Part shown: piece after piece, positions 1 to 5,150 of the stretch
Layout of the letters: each line of letters begins with the position of its first letter
Position numbering within the stretch: position 1 is the stretch's first letter
NCBI GenBank assembly: GCA_027062035.1
Contig: JAMOUL010000034.1
Coordinates: forward strand, 1 to 16,747
Direction of reading: 5' to 3'
From: Candidatus Aminicenantota bacterium
GTDB taxonomy: Bacteria > Acidobacteriota > Aminicenantia > S016-38
DNA: 16,747 bases
Position numbers and translations under genes: made by a program
The notes under the pieces: generated by a model
Databases searched by the model: none
Seen by the model: only the letters and a program-made list of their open reading frames with translations
Told to the model about the DNA's origin: nothing

Positions 1-68
1 TCTTCAGCCATCATAAGGCCACCTATAGAAAGAAATAAAATTAATAAGACCGCGAATTTTCTTTTCAT
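1..68 (-). CDS. N-terminus of a secreted or membrane protein (partial, runs off window)
   Basis: The first 22 codons of a minus-strand gene are visible, starting at ATG 68-66. The peptide starts MKRKF, followed by a hydrophobic stretch (AVLLILFLSIGGLMM) and then A-E. This is a typical Sec signal peptide: positive n-region, leucine-rich h-region and small residues near a likely cleavage site. A strong Shine-Dalgarno AAGGAGG lies 4-5 nt upstream of the ATG (plus-strand CCTCCTT at 74-80), which fixes the start. A likely -10 box lies about 30 nt upstream. The mature protein lies outside the window, so its function cannot be stated. It is transcribed divergently from the pseudouridine synthase gene at 262. 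Confidence 0.75.
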   Translation of the reverse strand, partial: MKRKFAVLLILFLSIGGLMMAE

Positions 69-96
69 ATTACCCTCCTTCTGCATCTCTAATTAA

Positions 97-125
97 ATTT
101 TACGTTCAGAAAAGAAAAAGGTTAA
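97..125 (-). promoter_or_regulatory. Putative promoter of the secreted-protein gene
   Basis: Minus-strand -10 TAAAAT (97-102) with a weak -35 TTAACC (120-125) and a 17-nt spacer. Transcription would start near 90, giving a leader of about 20 nt that holds the Shine-Dalgarno. The -10 matches the gTAAAAT form seen at the tRNA-Gly promoter and two others here. The -35 matches consensus at only 4 of 6 positions. Confidence 0.4.
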
Positions 126-228
126 TTTCAATAAAAAACTTTTTAGTTTTCTGCTAAATCAATCGGGTTAATTTAACCAATTTTCACATTAATTATTAGA
201 TGTACAAAGCGTACCCGGTTAAATAGAT

Positions 229-255
229 TTTACACCTTTCCGCTCATGTTAGAAT
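229..255 (+). promoter_or_regulatory. Putative promoter giving a leaderless pseudouridine synthase mRNA
   Basis: TTTACA (229-234) and TAGAAT (250-255) each match consensus at 5 of 6 positions, but the spacer is short (15 nt). Transcription would begin 6-7 nt after the -10, at or next to the GTG start at 262. No Shine-Dalgarno precedes the GTG. Confidence 0.35.
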
Positions 256-261
256 TGCACT

Positions 262-984
262 GTGAGAAAAAGATTACAAAAAATAATTGCTGAAGCAGGA
301 ATATGCTCCAGAAGAAAAGCCGAAGAACTGATAAAGGCAGGAAAGGTTACAGTAAACGGAAAACCCGCAGAACTCGGAGACAAGGCAGATCCTGAAAGGG
401 ATGAAATCCTTGTGGAAGGAAAACCAATTAAAATTCCGGAGAAGGTATATATAATGCTAAATAAACCAGCTGGATACGTCAGCTCCACAAAGTCCCAGTT
501 CGGGGAAAAAACCGTAATGCAACTTCTGAAAGGCCTGAGGGTCAGGGTCTTCCCTGTGGGACGCCTGGACGTTGACACAGAAGGACTTCTTCTCCTTACC
601 AACGACGGGGACTTCGCCAACAGGGTGATGCACCCGAGGTATGAAATAAGAAAAACCTATTTTGTTGTACTGGATGGAGAACTTGCAGAATCAGACTTCG
701 AAAAATTAAAACGGGGAATATTAATAGATGGTAAAAGGGTAAAGATCGACCTCATAGAAAAAAGAGGTAAAAACAAATACAGGCTGGTTATCCACGAAGG
801 AATGAAAAGGGTGGTAAAGAGACTGTTTGCAGCCCTTGGGTTCAGAGTAAAATACCTTTTCAGGGATAAAATAGGAAATCTTTCTCTCCATGGTTTACCC
901 AGGGGAAAATGGAAGAGGCTTTCCAAACGGGAGTTGAGGCTAATCTTTTCCGAGAATCTTTCTGATTCTTTCAAGAAGTCTTAA
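262..984 (+). CDS. Pseudouridine synthase, RsuA/RluB/E/F family
   Basis: 240 residues, the usual length of this family, which converts a specific uridine in rRNA to pseudouridine. An N-terminal S4 RNA-binding domain (about residues 2-60, with ICSRRKAEELI and KVTVNGK) is followed by the catalytic domain. That domain holds GRLDVDTEGLLLLTNDGDF at 100-118, in which D103 is the catalytic aspartate. The C-terminal signature is HEGMKRVVKRLFAALGF. The start is GTG at 262, preceded by AGAATTGCACT with no Shine-Dalgarno; S4 homology begins at once, so a later start is unlikely. The target could be 23S (RluB/E/F) or 16S (RsuA) rRNA; a generalist RluB-like role is most likely but not provable here. Its last 45 bp overlap the convergent DUF2520 gene. 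Confidence 0.92.
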   Translation: MRKRLQKIIAEAGICSRRKAEELIKAGKVTVNGKPAELGDKADPERDEILVEGKPIKIPEKVYIMLNKPAGYVSSTKSQFGEKTVMQLLKGLRVRVFPVGRLDVDTEGLLLLTNDGDFANRVMHPRYEIRKTYFVVLDGELAESDFEKLKRGILIDGKRVKIDLIEKRGKNKYRLVIHEGMKRVVKRLFAALGFRVKYLFRDKIGNLSLHGLPRGKWKRLSKRELRLIFSENLSDSFKKS

Positions 985-1725
985 ATAAAGAGCAGGATCA
1001 CGACTGACTTCAAGGTGTTTCTTTATTACCTCTTCGTCTCCCCTTTTCCAGGGTCCGGTTATGGCTTTACTCAAATCAAACTCAAAGCTTCCCCTCAAAG
1101 CAGCTTCTGCAAGTTTCAAATATGCCTCACGGGGAATTTTGAGTTCATCTGCAATTTCCATGGAGAAGGAAAGAAGGGCAAGAAGCAAACCTGAGGAATA
1201 AACCGCCCCGAGATGATACAGTTCCTTTTTTGACGGTGCAGGAAAGGGGAGAAAACCAAGGTCCTTAGCAAAATCAAACAGCCATTCAGGACCCTCGATA
1301 GCCACATATGAACCCCTTACGTTCTCCAGGGAAAATTCAAATTCTATAAAAGGAAAAAGAGGATGAAATACGCCGGTCTGCGCTCCCTTTGCCTCCAGGG
1401 CTTCAAGAACTTCTCTTCCCAGGCTACCACTACAGTGAATAAATGTCATATTTCCATATGGAAGAGAAAGGGAAGAGAGGTCGCCGGCAACCTGGCCTAT
1501 TTTGCTATCTGGAACAGAAATAATTACAACATCCGCTTCCCCTACAGCACCGGGCTCCAGCAGTCTTCCCGTTCCTATTCTGGAAAGAGCATCTTCAGCC
1601 CTTGAAGGACGTCTGGAAAAGCCCCCCAGGAATTGATGGGGACTTTCAGATATAAGCCTGGCAAGCACACTCCCCACCCTGCCCAGGCCTATTATTGCTA
1701 TTTTTCTCCGAAAATCTTCAGCCAA
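940..1725 (-). CDS. DUF2520 Rossmann-fold (NAD(P)-binding, dehydrogenase-like) protein
   Basis: The protein opens almost at once with a nucleotide-binding turn (IAIIGLGRVGSVLA). It continues with DVVIISVPDSKI and FIHCSGSLG, then HPLFPF, and ends in a helical region with KKELYHLGAVYSSG and AITGPWKRGD. This order matches the Rossmann-like plus DUF2520 family, related to 3-hydroxyisobutyrate, ketopantoate and F420-dependent reductases; substrate unknown. A longer reading frame exists back to TTG 1755, but TTG at 1725 is preferred: AGGAG lies 8 nt upstream (plus-strand CTCCT 1734-1738), and the longer start would add ten non-conserved residues deep inside the upstream gene. With this start it overlaps yacP by 28 bp. 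It is last in a three-gene operon. Its 3' end runs 45 bp into the convergent pseudouridine synthase gene. Confidence 0.85.
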   Translation of the reverse strand: MAEDFRRKIAIIGLGRVGSVLARLISESPHQFLGGFSRRPSRAEDALSRIGTGRLLEPGAVGEADVVIISVPDSKIGQVAGDLSSLSLPYGNMTFIHCSGSLGREVLEALEAKGAQTGVFHPLFPFIEFEFSLENVRGSYVAIEGPEWLFDFAKDLGFLPFPAPSKKELYHLGAVYSSGLLLALLSFSMEIADELKIPREAYLKLAEAALRGSFEFDLSKAITGPWKRGDEEVIKKHLEVSRDPALYLRLLERIRKILGKD

Positions 1726-2144
1726 GCGTCTATCTCCTGAGGTGTTGGATTCCAATCGGGTTTTTCATTCTTCCCTTCCTTTACCGAAGAAACCATCCTG
1801 AGAAAGTCCCTGGATCTCATCCACTTTATATGGCGCTTCTTTGCCTCTTCTATCAGTTCCCTATCTGATGTTACAACAACCATTCCAGGCCCCATACACC
1901 TTTTAATAACATCATCGGCGCTTTCTCCGTATTTGGGAAAGAGAACCATGAAATTCTTTGGAGAAAGCTCCATTCTGGCAGGGTACGGCTCCGGAGCCCC
2001 ATCAAAAACGAGCACTATTCTCTTCTTCGTAAGACGATGAAACCTGAGAAGTTTTCTTATAATAAAATCCCGGCTTTCCTGAGACCCTATTGTAAGATTA
2101 GGGGAAACCCCTATTAAATTATTTCCATCTACCAGATAAGGCAT
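1698..2144 (-). CDS. yacP: YacP-like NYN-domain endoribonuclease
   Basis: 148 residues in a PIN/NYN nuclease fold. Acidic signature residues are visible in order: YLVDGNNLIG (D6), VLVFDGAP (D48), ESADDVI (D77, D78) and VVVTSDREL (D94). These are the expected metal-binding acids of NYN nucleases; the Bacillus relative Rae1/YacP cleaves mRNA at the ribosome. The family is often 160-180 residues, so this copy is compact but has the whole motif set. The ATG at 2144 overlaps the stop of the hydrolase gene by one base (TAATG) and has no strong Shine-Dalgarno, so translation is probably coupled. RNA cleavage is inferred from the fold; the in vivo target is unknown. Confidence 0.82.
   Translation of the reverse strand: MPYLVDGNNLIGVSPNLTIGSQESRDFIIRKLLRFHRLTKKRIVLVFDGAPEPYPARMELSPKNFMVLFPKYGESADDVIKRCMGPGMVVVTSDRELIEEAKKRHIKWMRSRDFLRMVSSVKEGKNEKPDWNPTPQEIDAWLKIFGEK
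1734..1738 (-). promoter_or_regulatory. Shine-Dalgarno that decides the DUF2520 start
   Basis: AGGAG on the minus strand, with 8 nt to TTG at 1725. It lies inside the end of the yacP-like gene and favours 1725 over the upstream TTG at 1755. Confidence 0.6.
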
Positions 2145-2797
2145 TAAAGTTCGTAACTTTCCCCGGGCTTAAGAATTATAACCTCAGCCCTGTTCCCCAC
2201 AAGACGTTTAAACTCCTCCGGGTCTGCCTGAATTGGAGGCCATGTATTGTAATGCATCGGGATTACCCTCTTTGTTCTGGTATATTCCACCGCCCTGGCA
2301 GCCTGAACAATATCCATAGTGTAGCGGCTTCCTATAGGAAGAAAACTTAGATCAGGAGTATAAAGATCTCCGATGATCTCCATATCCTTCGTAAGCCCGG
2401 TATCCCCTGCATGATAGATCCTTTTACCATCAAGGGTTATTACATACCCACATGGATGCCCTGAGTAACTGGAATGGGTGGCAAAAACCATGGTGAATTT
2501 AGCACCCTTAACCTCAATGGTACCACCTATGTTCATTCCCTCTGCGGTTAACCCCTCCTGTCCGGCTTTAACTGCAATTTCATGCATGGCCACAATCACT
2601 GCATTGTCCCTTCTGGCAAGGGTAAAGGCGTCAGAAATGTGATCTTCGTGATCATGGGTAATCGCAATCACATCAAGTTCAGGCACATCCTTAACCCTGA
2701 GAGCCGCAGCCGGATTTCCTTCCAGGAAGGGGTCCACTGCTATTTTGATCGAACCCTCTATCAAAACCGATGCATGACCGAGCCATGTTATTTTCAT
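2144..2797 (-). CDS. Metal-dependent hydrolase, UPF0173 (UlaG-like metallo-beta-lactamase fold)
   Basis: 217 residues. It starts MKITWLGHASVLIEG, typical of the family, and carries the metal motif H48-D-H50-E-D52-H53 (ITHDHEDHISD). Further ligands are H108 (FATHSS), D132 (YHAGDTGL) and H182 (IPMHYNTWP). All expected two-metal ligands are present, so the enzyme should be active; the substrate is unknown (UlaG relatives open lactones, others are phosphodiesterases). It is cytoplasmic, with no signal peptide. A near-perfect Shine-Dalgarno AAGGAGGTGA precedes the ATG at 2797. It is first in the operon with yacP and the DUF2520 gene. Only 57 bp separate it from the divergent zinc-ribbon gene. Confidence 0.9.
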   Translation of the reverse strand: MKITWLGHASVLIEGSIKIAVDPFLEGNPAAALRVKDVPELDVIAITHDHEDHISDAFTLARRDNAVIVAMHEIAVKAGQEGLTAEGMNIGGTIEVKGAKFTMVFATHSSYSGHPCGYVITLDGKRIYHAGDTGLTKDMEIIGDLYTPDLSFLPIGSRYTMDIVQAARAVEYTRTKRVIPMHYNTWPPIQADPEEFKRLVGNRAEVIILKPGESYEL

Positions 2798-2818
2798 CCT
2801 TCACCTCCTTAAAAAATT

Positions 2819-2848
2819 TTATCACTTTAAGGGATTATAAGGTAAAAT
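2819..2848 (+). promoter_or_regulatory. Putative promoter giving a leaderless zinc-ribbon gene mRNA
   Basis: -10 TAAAAT at 2843-2848 and -35 TTATCA at 2819-2824, with an 18-nt spacer. The -10 ends 6 nt before the ATG at 2855, so the first transcribed base should be at or beside the start codon. No Shine-Dalgarno is present. Confidence 0.45.
2834..2839 (-). promoter_or_regulatory. Possible -10 box for the hydrolase operon
   Basis: A perfect TATAAT on the minus strand would start transcription near 2827 and leave a leader of about 30 nt containing the Shine-Dalgarno. No convincing -35 is visible 16-18 nt upstream. It lies within the spacer of the rightward promoter at 2819-2848. Confidence 0.3.
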
Positions 2849-2854
2849 TGTAAT

Positions 2855-3505
2855 ATGAATTTTAAGGAAGCTGAAGCAAGGTATGCAAAACTCAAGAAGG
2901 ATTATGATGAGGGTCTTATTACCCTGGACGAATTCAAGGCCCAGGTAAAAAATCTAATTGTAAAAGACGAATATGGAAACATCTGGAGCATAGGTCTACG
3001 CACAGGAAAGTGGTACAAAAAGGTGGGAGATCAGTGGAAACAGGAGGAACCCTCTTACAAAACCCAAACTCTGGACCTGGAAAAGTTGATCCCGAGGGAA
3101 GAAGAAGATAGAGTAATCTGTCCAAAGTGCGGCAAAGAAGTCCCTTCTTACTTCGTTTTCTGCCCTTACTGCGGAGCACGTATCAGGGATGAAGAAGGCG
3201 AAGCTATGGAAAGGGAATATATAATGAGAAGGATCGCTCCCTTCTCCATGGCTCTTGTAATGGGAGGTCTTGGAATACTGATAGGAGTAATACTCGGAGC
3301 ATTTGCAGAAGCTCTTGCTCCTTCCCTGCTTACCCGACTGGGATTGAGCTTTCCCACCCTGGGTACACTCTGGAAATCCTTCCTGTACTCCATAATGACC
3401 GGCTTTTTCTCATTCTTTCTCTTCTTCCTCGTGGGCTTTGTAATGGCTCTCATAATAAATCTTATCCTTTCCGTGTTCGGAGGACTGAAGTTTTATCTAA
3501 CTTGA
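2855..3505 (+). CDS. Zinc-ribbon protein with C-terminal membrane segments
   Basis: 216 residues in three parts. Residues 1-70 form a charged helix (RYAKLKKDYDEGLITLDEF) followed by an aromatic repeat-like stretch with W44, G51-W53-Y54 and W61. This resembles the GxWY...W modules found in front of zinc ribbons in other uncharacterised proteins. Residues 89-106 are a zinc ribbon: CPKCG...CPYCG with C89, C92, C103 and C106. Residues 126-155 and 176-209 are strongly hydrophobic, giving about two membrane segments or hairpins. The N-terminal part is probably cytoplasmic. Function unknown; a membrane-tethered sensor or scaffold is possible. The ATG has no Shine-Dalgarno. The stop codon lies inside the -35 element of the following tRNA promoter. 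Confidence 0.75.
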   Translation: MNFKEAEARYAKLKKDYDEGLITLDEFKAQVKNLIVKDEYGNIWSIGLRTGKWYKKVGDQWKQEEPSYKTQTLDLEKLIPREEEDRVICPKCGKEVPSYFVFCPYCGARIRDEEGEAMEREYIMRRIAPFSMALVMGGLGILIGVILGAFAEALAPSLLTRLGLSFPTLGTLWKSFLYSIMTGFFSFFLFFLVGFVMALIINLILSVFGGLKFYLT

Positions 3506-3530
3506 CAAAAATCCTGCCTTTGAGTAAAAT
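3502..3530 (+). promoter_or_regulatory. Strong sigma70-type promoter for the tRNA-Gly/tRNA-Cys/NTPase unit
   Basis: Perfect -35 TTGACA (3502-3507), 17-nt spacer and -10 TAAAAT (3525-3530). Transcription would start near 3537, about 6 nt before tRNA-Gly. The -35 overlaps the stop codon of the preceding gene. No other promoter is evident before the NTPase gene. Confidence 0.85.
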
Positions 3531-3542
3531 TTTATTTCGTAA

Positions 3543-3614
3543 GCGGGAGTGGCTCAGTGGTAGAGCATGACCTTGCCAAGGTCGGGGTCGCGGGTTCGAA
3601 TCCCGTCTCCCGCT
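3543..3614 (+). tRNA. tRNA-Gly (anticodon GCC)
   Basis: Full cloverleaf. Acceptor GCGGGAG (3543-3549) pairs with CTCCCGC (3607-3613), discriminator U at 3614. The D-loop contains GGCTCAGTGGTAGAGC, the anticodon loop TTGCCAA gives GCC, and the T-loop is TTCGAAT. CCA is not encoded. The discriminator continues into a T run (3614-3620), so some transcripts might end there. It shares a promoter with tRNA-Cys 12 nt downstream. Confidence 0.95.
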
Positions 3615-3626
3615 TTTTTTATTTAT

Positions 3627-3698
3627 GGCGGCGTAGCCAAGCGGTAAGGCAGCGGTCTGCAAAACCGTTATTCGCCGGTTCGAATCCGGCCGCCGCCT
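3627..3698 (+). tRNA. tRNA-Cys (anticodon GCA)
   Basis: Acceptor GGCGGCG (3627-3633) pairs with CGCCGCC (3691-3697); U73, a key Cys identity base, is at 3698. The anticodon loop CTGCAAA gives GCA, closed by CGGT/ACCG. The T-arm is GCCGG-TTCGAAT-CCGGC. CCA is not encoded. The NTPase start codon follows only 10 nt after the 3' end. Confidence 0.95.
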
Positions 3699-3708
3699 CA
3701 CCTTCCCC

Positions 3709-4209
3709 TTGAAAATAGCAATTACCGGAAAACCAGGAACCGGAAAAACGACTCTGATAAAAAGAATTTTTAGTGAACTGAGCTCCAGAAACGTTTCTGT
3801 CTCAGGTTTCTATACAGAAGAACTCAGGGAAAAGGGTCAAAGAATCGGATTTGATATAGTTATGTTAAATAAAGAAGTTCGGCTTCCCCTTGCAAGGAAA
3901 GAAATGGGTAAACCGAGGATAGGAAAATACAGGGTCTTTATAGAAAATATAGAAAAAGCTCTAAAACTTATAAAACCTGCGGACCTATACATAATTGACG
4001 AAGTTGGAAAAATGGAACTTTTAAGTCCCTCCTTTAAATCCTACATTCTAAATCTCCTTGAGGAAAAGAATTACATCATAACCTACGGTTTGGGAATAGA
4101 TGAAAACATTAGAAAATCCATAGAAGAAAAAAGCAGGGTTTTTGTTCTCAATTCTGAAAACAGGGAATATTTATTTAATGAAATACTCTTACGGCTCAAT
4201 ATCGGGTAA
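3709..4209 (+). CDS. THEP1-type nucleoside-triphosphatase (NTPase_1 family)
   Basis: 166 residues, a small P-loop NTPase of the THEP1/NTPCR family, whose members hydrolyse ATP, GTP and other NTPs; the biological role is unsettled. Walker A is GKPGTGKTT (7-15). The family-typical Walker B region is YIIDEVGKMEL (D97, E98). SGFYTEELREKGQRIGFD (32-49) is also characteristic. The start is TTG at 3709; the protein begins MKIAITGKPG, so the P-loop leaves no room for a later start. There is no Shine-Dalgarno: the 10 nt between tRNA-Cys and TTG are pyrimidine-rich (CACCTTCCCC). Removal of tRNA-Cys by 3' processing would leave an almost leaderless mRNA. The family is common in thermophiles and archaea. 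Confidence 0.9.
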   Translation: MKIAITGKPGTGKTTLIKRIFSELSSRNVSVSGFYTEELREKGQRIGFDIVMLNKEVRLPLARKEMGKPRIGKYRVFIENIEKALKLIKPADLYIIDEVGKMELLSPSFKSYILNLLEEKNYIITYGLGIDENIRKSIEEKSRVFVLNSENREYLFNEILLRLNIG

Positions 4210-4225
4210 GCCAAGGAGAAAAAGT

Positions 4226-4254
4226 TTGAATTTTCAAAAAAAATTGAAATTTTT
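4226..4254 (+). terminator. Weak A/T-only terminator-like hairpin after the NTPase gene
   Basis: TTTCAA (4232-4237) pairs with TTGAAA (4244-4249) around an A6 loop and is followed by TTTTT (4250-4254). The stem has only one G-C pair. An overlapping palindrome TTTGAA-TT-TTCAAA begins at 4225. Confidence 0.3.
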
Positions 4255-4256
4255 AA

Positions 4257-4262
4257 TATAAT
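4257..4262 (+). promoter_or_regulatory. Perfect TATAAT hexamer, possible -10 box
   Basis: TATAAT lies directly after the hairpin and U-tract. No good -35 sits 16-18 nt upstream (TCAAAA at 17). If used, transcription would start near 4269, ahead of the 4282-4530 stretch and the lipoprotein gene. Confidence 0.3.
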
Positions 4263-4281
4263 TTCCTACTCTTTAAATGTA

Positions 4282-4455
4282 GTGGGAGAAAAAATTGCAA
4301 AGAAAAATAACCCCGGAAAAAAAGAAGATTTTTTGTGCTTTCAGGGAAAAAATTCCATCCTGAGCCCTGAATGTCCGGACAAGCTGTGCTACATATTGGG
4401 GCTCACTATATATAAATTTACACAAAACCTGATCCTGTTCAGAGTTCGACAATAG
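4282..4455 (+). other. Doubtful small ORF (57 residues) in a gene-poor stretch
   Basis: The 320-bp stretch 4210-4530 holds no certain gene. One plus-strand frame runs from GTG 4282 to TAG 4453-4455, encoding a lysine-rich N-terminus, then SPECPDKLCYILG and a short hydrophobic end with IYKFTQNLILFRVR. A TATAAT lies about 20 nt before it, but there is no Shine-Dalgarno and I recognise no family. The same DNA carries a 7-bp inverted repeat TTCAGGG/CCCTGAA (4340-4346 and 4365-4371) and the palindrome GTCCGGAC (4373-4380). It may therefore be a leader RNA or regulatory region rather than coding. Minus-strand frames here look like chance. Confidence 0.25.
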
Positions 4456-4530
4456 ATCCAAAAATCACCTTCTCTATGTAATAAGGGCGGGTGACCTGAA
4501 CGGGAAAATTTTAAAGGGAGGTAACGAAAC

Positions 4531-4899
4531 ATGAAAAAGTTCCTTTTCATTATCTTAATAGGAGCTTTTTTGCTTGTCGGCTGTGGTAAAAACAAGCCAA
4601 TCTCCGAATACCCTAAAGAAGTTAAAATCGAGGTGACTTCTAATCCTTCAGGAAAAAGTTTTACCGGAGGTTACGGTAACAAAAAAAACCATGTTTCTGT
4701 AGGACCTGACTTAACTCCTCAAACATATATTACCCAGCTTGAAGATGAATGGGACATCGTAATCTGTACATTCGCAAAGGATGAACCTGGCACATGGGAG
4801 CTTACGGTGAAGATTTACGTGGATGGAGAATTGAAAAAGCAGGCCTCTAATTCGGCAGAATCCGGTATAATAGCTTTCACGATAACAGGAAACGATTAA
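4531..4899 (+). CDS. Small lipoprotein of unknown function
   Basis: 122 residues. The N-terminus MKKFLFIILIGAFLLVGC is a lipoprotein signal peptide with lipobox L15-V16-G17-C18, so the mature 105-residue protein should be lipid-anchored at C18. The mature part is mostly beta-strand-like (VKIEVTSNPSG, IVICTFAKDEPGTWELTVKIYVDGEL, GIIAFTITGND), suggesting a compact immunoglobulin-like or similar sandwich. No family is recognised and only one further cysteine is present. A strong Shine-Dalgarno (GGGAGGT, 4516-4522) precedes the ATG. It stands alone, followed by about 90 bp and then the oppositely oriented tRNA-Lys. A role at the cell surface or in the periplasm is inferred only from the signal. 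Confidence 0.8.
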   Translation: MKKFLFIILIGAFLLVGCGKNKPISEYPKEVKIEVTSNPSGKSFTGGYGNKKNHVSVGPDLTPQTYITQLEDEWDIVICTFAKDEPGTWELTVKIYVDGELKKQASNSAESGIIAFTITGND

Positions 4900-4991
4900 A
4901 ATATAACAGTTTTCATCAATTCAAGATTGGCACAGAATTGGCTACATCAACAACCGGTTTCCTATTATCTGAAGAGGGAGAAAATTAAAAG

Positions 4992-5065
4992 TGACCCGCG
5001 CAGGACTCGAACCTGCAACCCACGGATTAAGAGTCCGTTGCTCTACCAAATTGAGCTAGCGGGCC
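4992..5065 (-). tRNA. tRNA-Lys (anticodon CTT)
   Basis: 74 nt. Acceptor GGCCCGC pairs with GCGGGTC (one G-U pair), discriminator A at 4992. The D-arm is GCTC...GAGC, the anticodon loop CTCTTAA gives CTT, and the T-arm is GCAGG-TTCGAGT-CCTGC. CCA is not encoded. It has its own near-consensus promoter and is read towards the lipoprotein gene. Confidence 0.95.
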
Positions 5066-5075
5066 ACAGATTCGA

Positions 5076-5104
5076 ATTATAACATGGCAAAAGAGATTTT
5101 TCAA
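5076..5104 (-). promoter_or_regulatory. Strong promoter of tRNA-Lys
   Basis: Minus-strand -35 TTGAAA (5099-5104), 17-nt spacer and perfect -10 TATAAT (5076-5081). The expected start is near 5069, a few bases before the tRNA 5' end at 5065. Confidence 0.8.
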
Positions 5105-5121
5105 TACTCTGTTCCGTCAAC

Positions 5122-5139
5122 TGGTTCCTCAAGGAACCA
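5122..5139 (-). terminator. Perfect 7-bp hairpin at the 3' end of the OPT gene
   Basis: TGGTTCC (5122-5128), loop TCAA, GGAACCA (5133-5139), starting 11 bp after the OPT stop codon. In the gene's direction no U-tract follows; in the plus direction it is followed by TGTTTT. It may mark the 3' end of the OPT mRNA or protect it from exonucleases, keeping it separate from tRNA-Lys. Classical intrinsic termination is not well supported. Confidence 0.35.
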
Positions 5140-5150
5140 TGTTTTCAGCT

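Larger units (their letters stand above)
69..261. other. Divergent intergenic region with a GGTTAA/TTAACC palindrome
   Basis: This 193-bp AT-rich region separates two divergent genes. It holds a perfect 13-nt palindrome GGTTAA-T-TTAACC at 166-178. Further single GGTTAA copies lie at 120-125 (on the putative -35 of the leftward gene) and 217-222 (just before the putative rightward promoter). An A/T hairpin (AAAACT-TTTT-AGTTTT, 135-150) is also present. No coding potential was seen. The palindrome could be an operator; this is inference only. Confidence 0.35.

Noticed and set aside
1726..1755. Longer TTG start (1755) for the DUF2520 protein
   Set aside because: It adds ten non-conserved residues and no ribosome site, while TTG 1725 has AGGAG at 8 nt.
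2582..2812. Plus-strand ORF antisense to the hydrolase gene
   Set aside because: It mirrors conserved metal-motif codons of the real gene and has no start signals.
3462..3701. Minus-strand ORF across the two tRNA genes
   Set aside because: It is antisense to two clear tRNAs; its peptide (RRPDSNRR, GRRDSNPRP) is the well-known false protein produced by reading tRNA T-arms backwards.
4405..4422. TATATATAA and TTTACA run as a promoter for the lipoprotein
   Set aside because: The boxes are in the wrong order and spacing; no -10 lies 16-18 nt after TTTACA.
4273..4595. Two minus-strand ORFs before and over the lipoprotein start
   Set aside because: No ribosome sites, odd composition, and one runs through the lipoprotein signal peptide and Shine-Dalgarno.
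5122..5139. Hairpin as a full intrinsic terminator for OPT
   Set aside because: In the gene's direction no U-tract follows, so it is listed only as a possible 3'-end structure.
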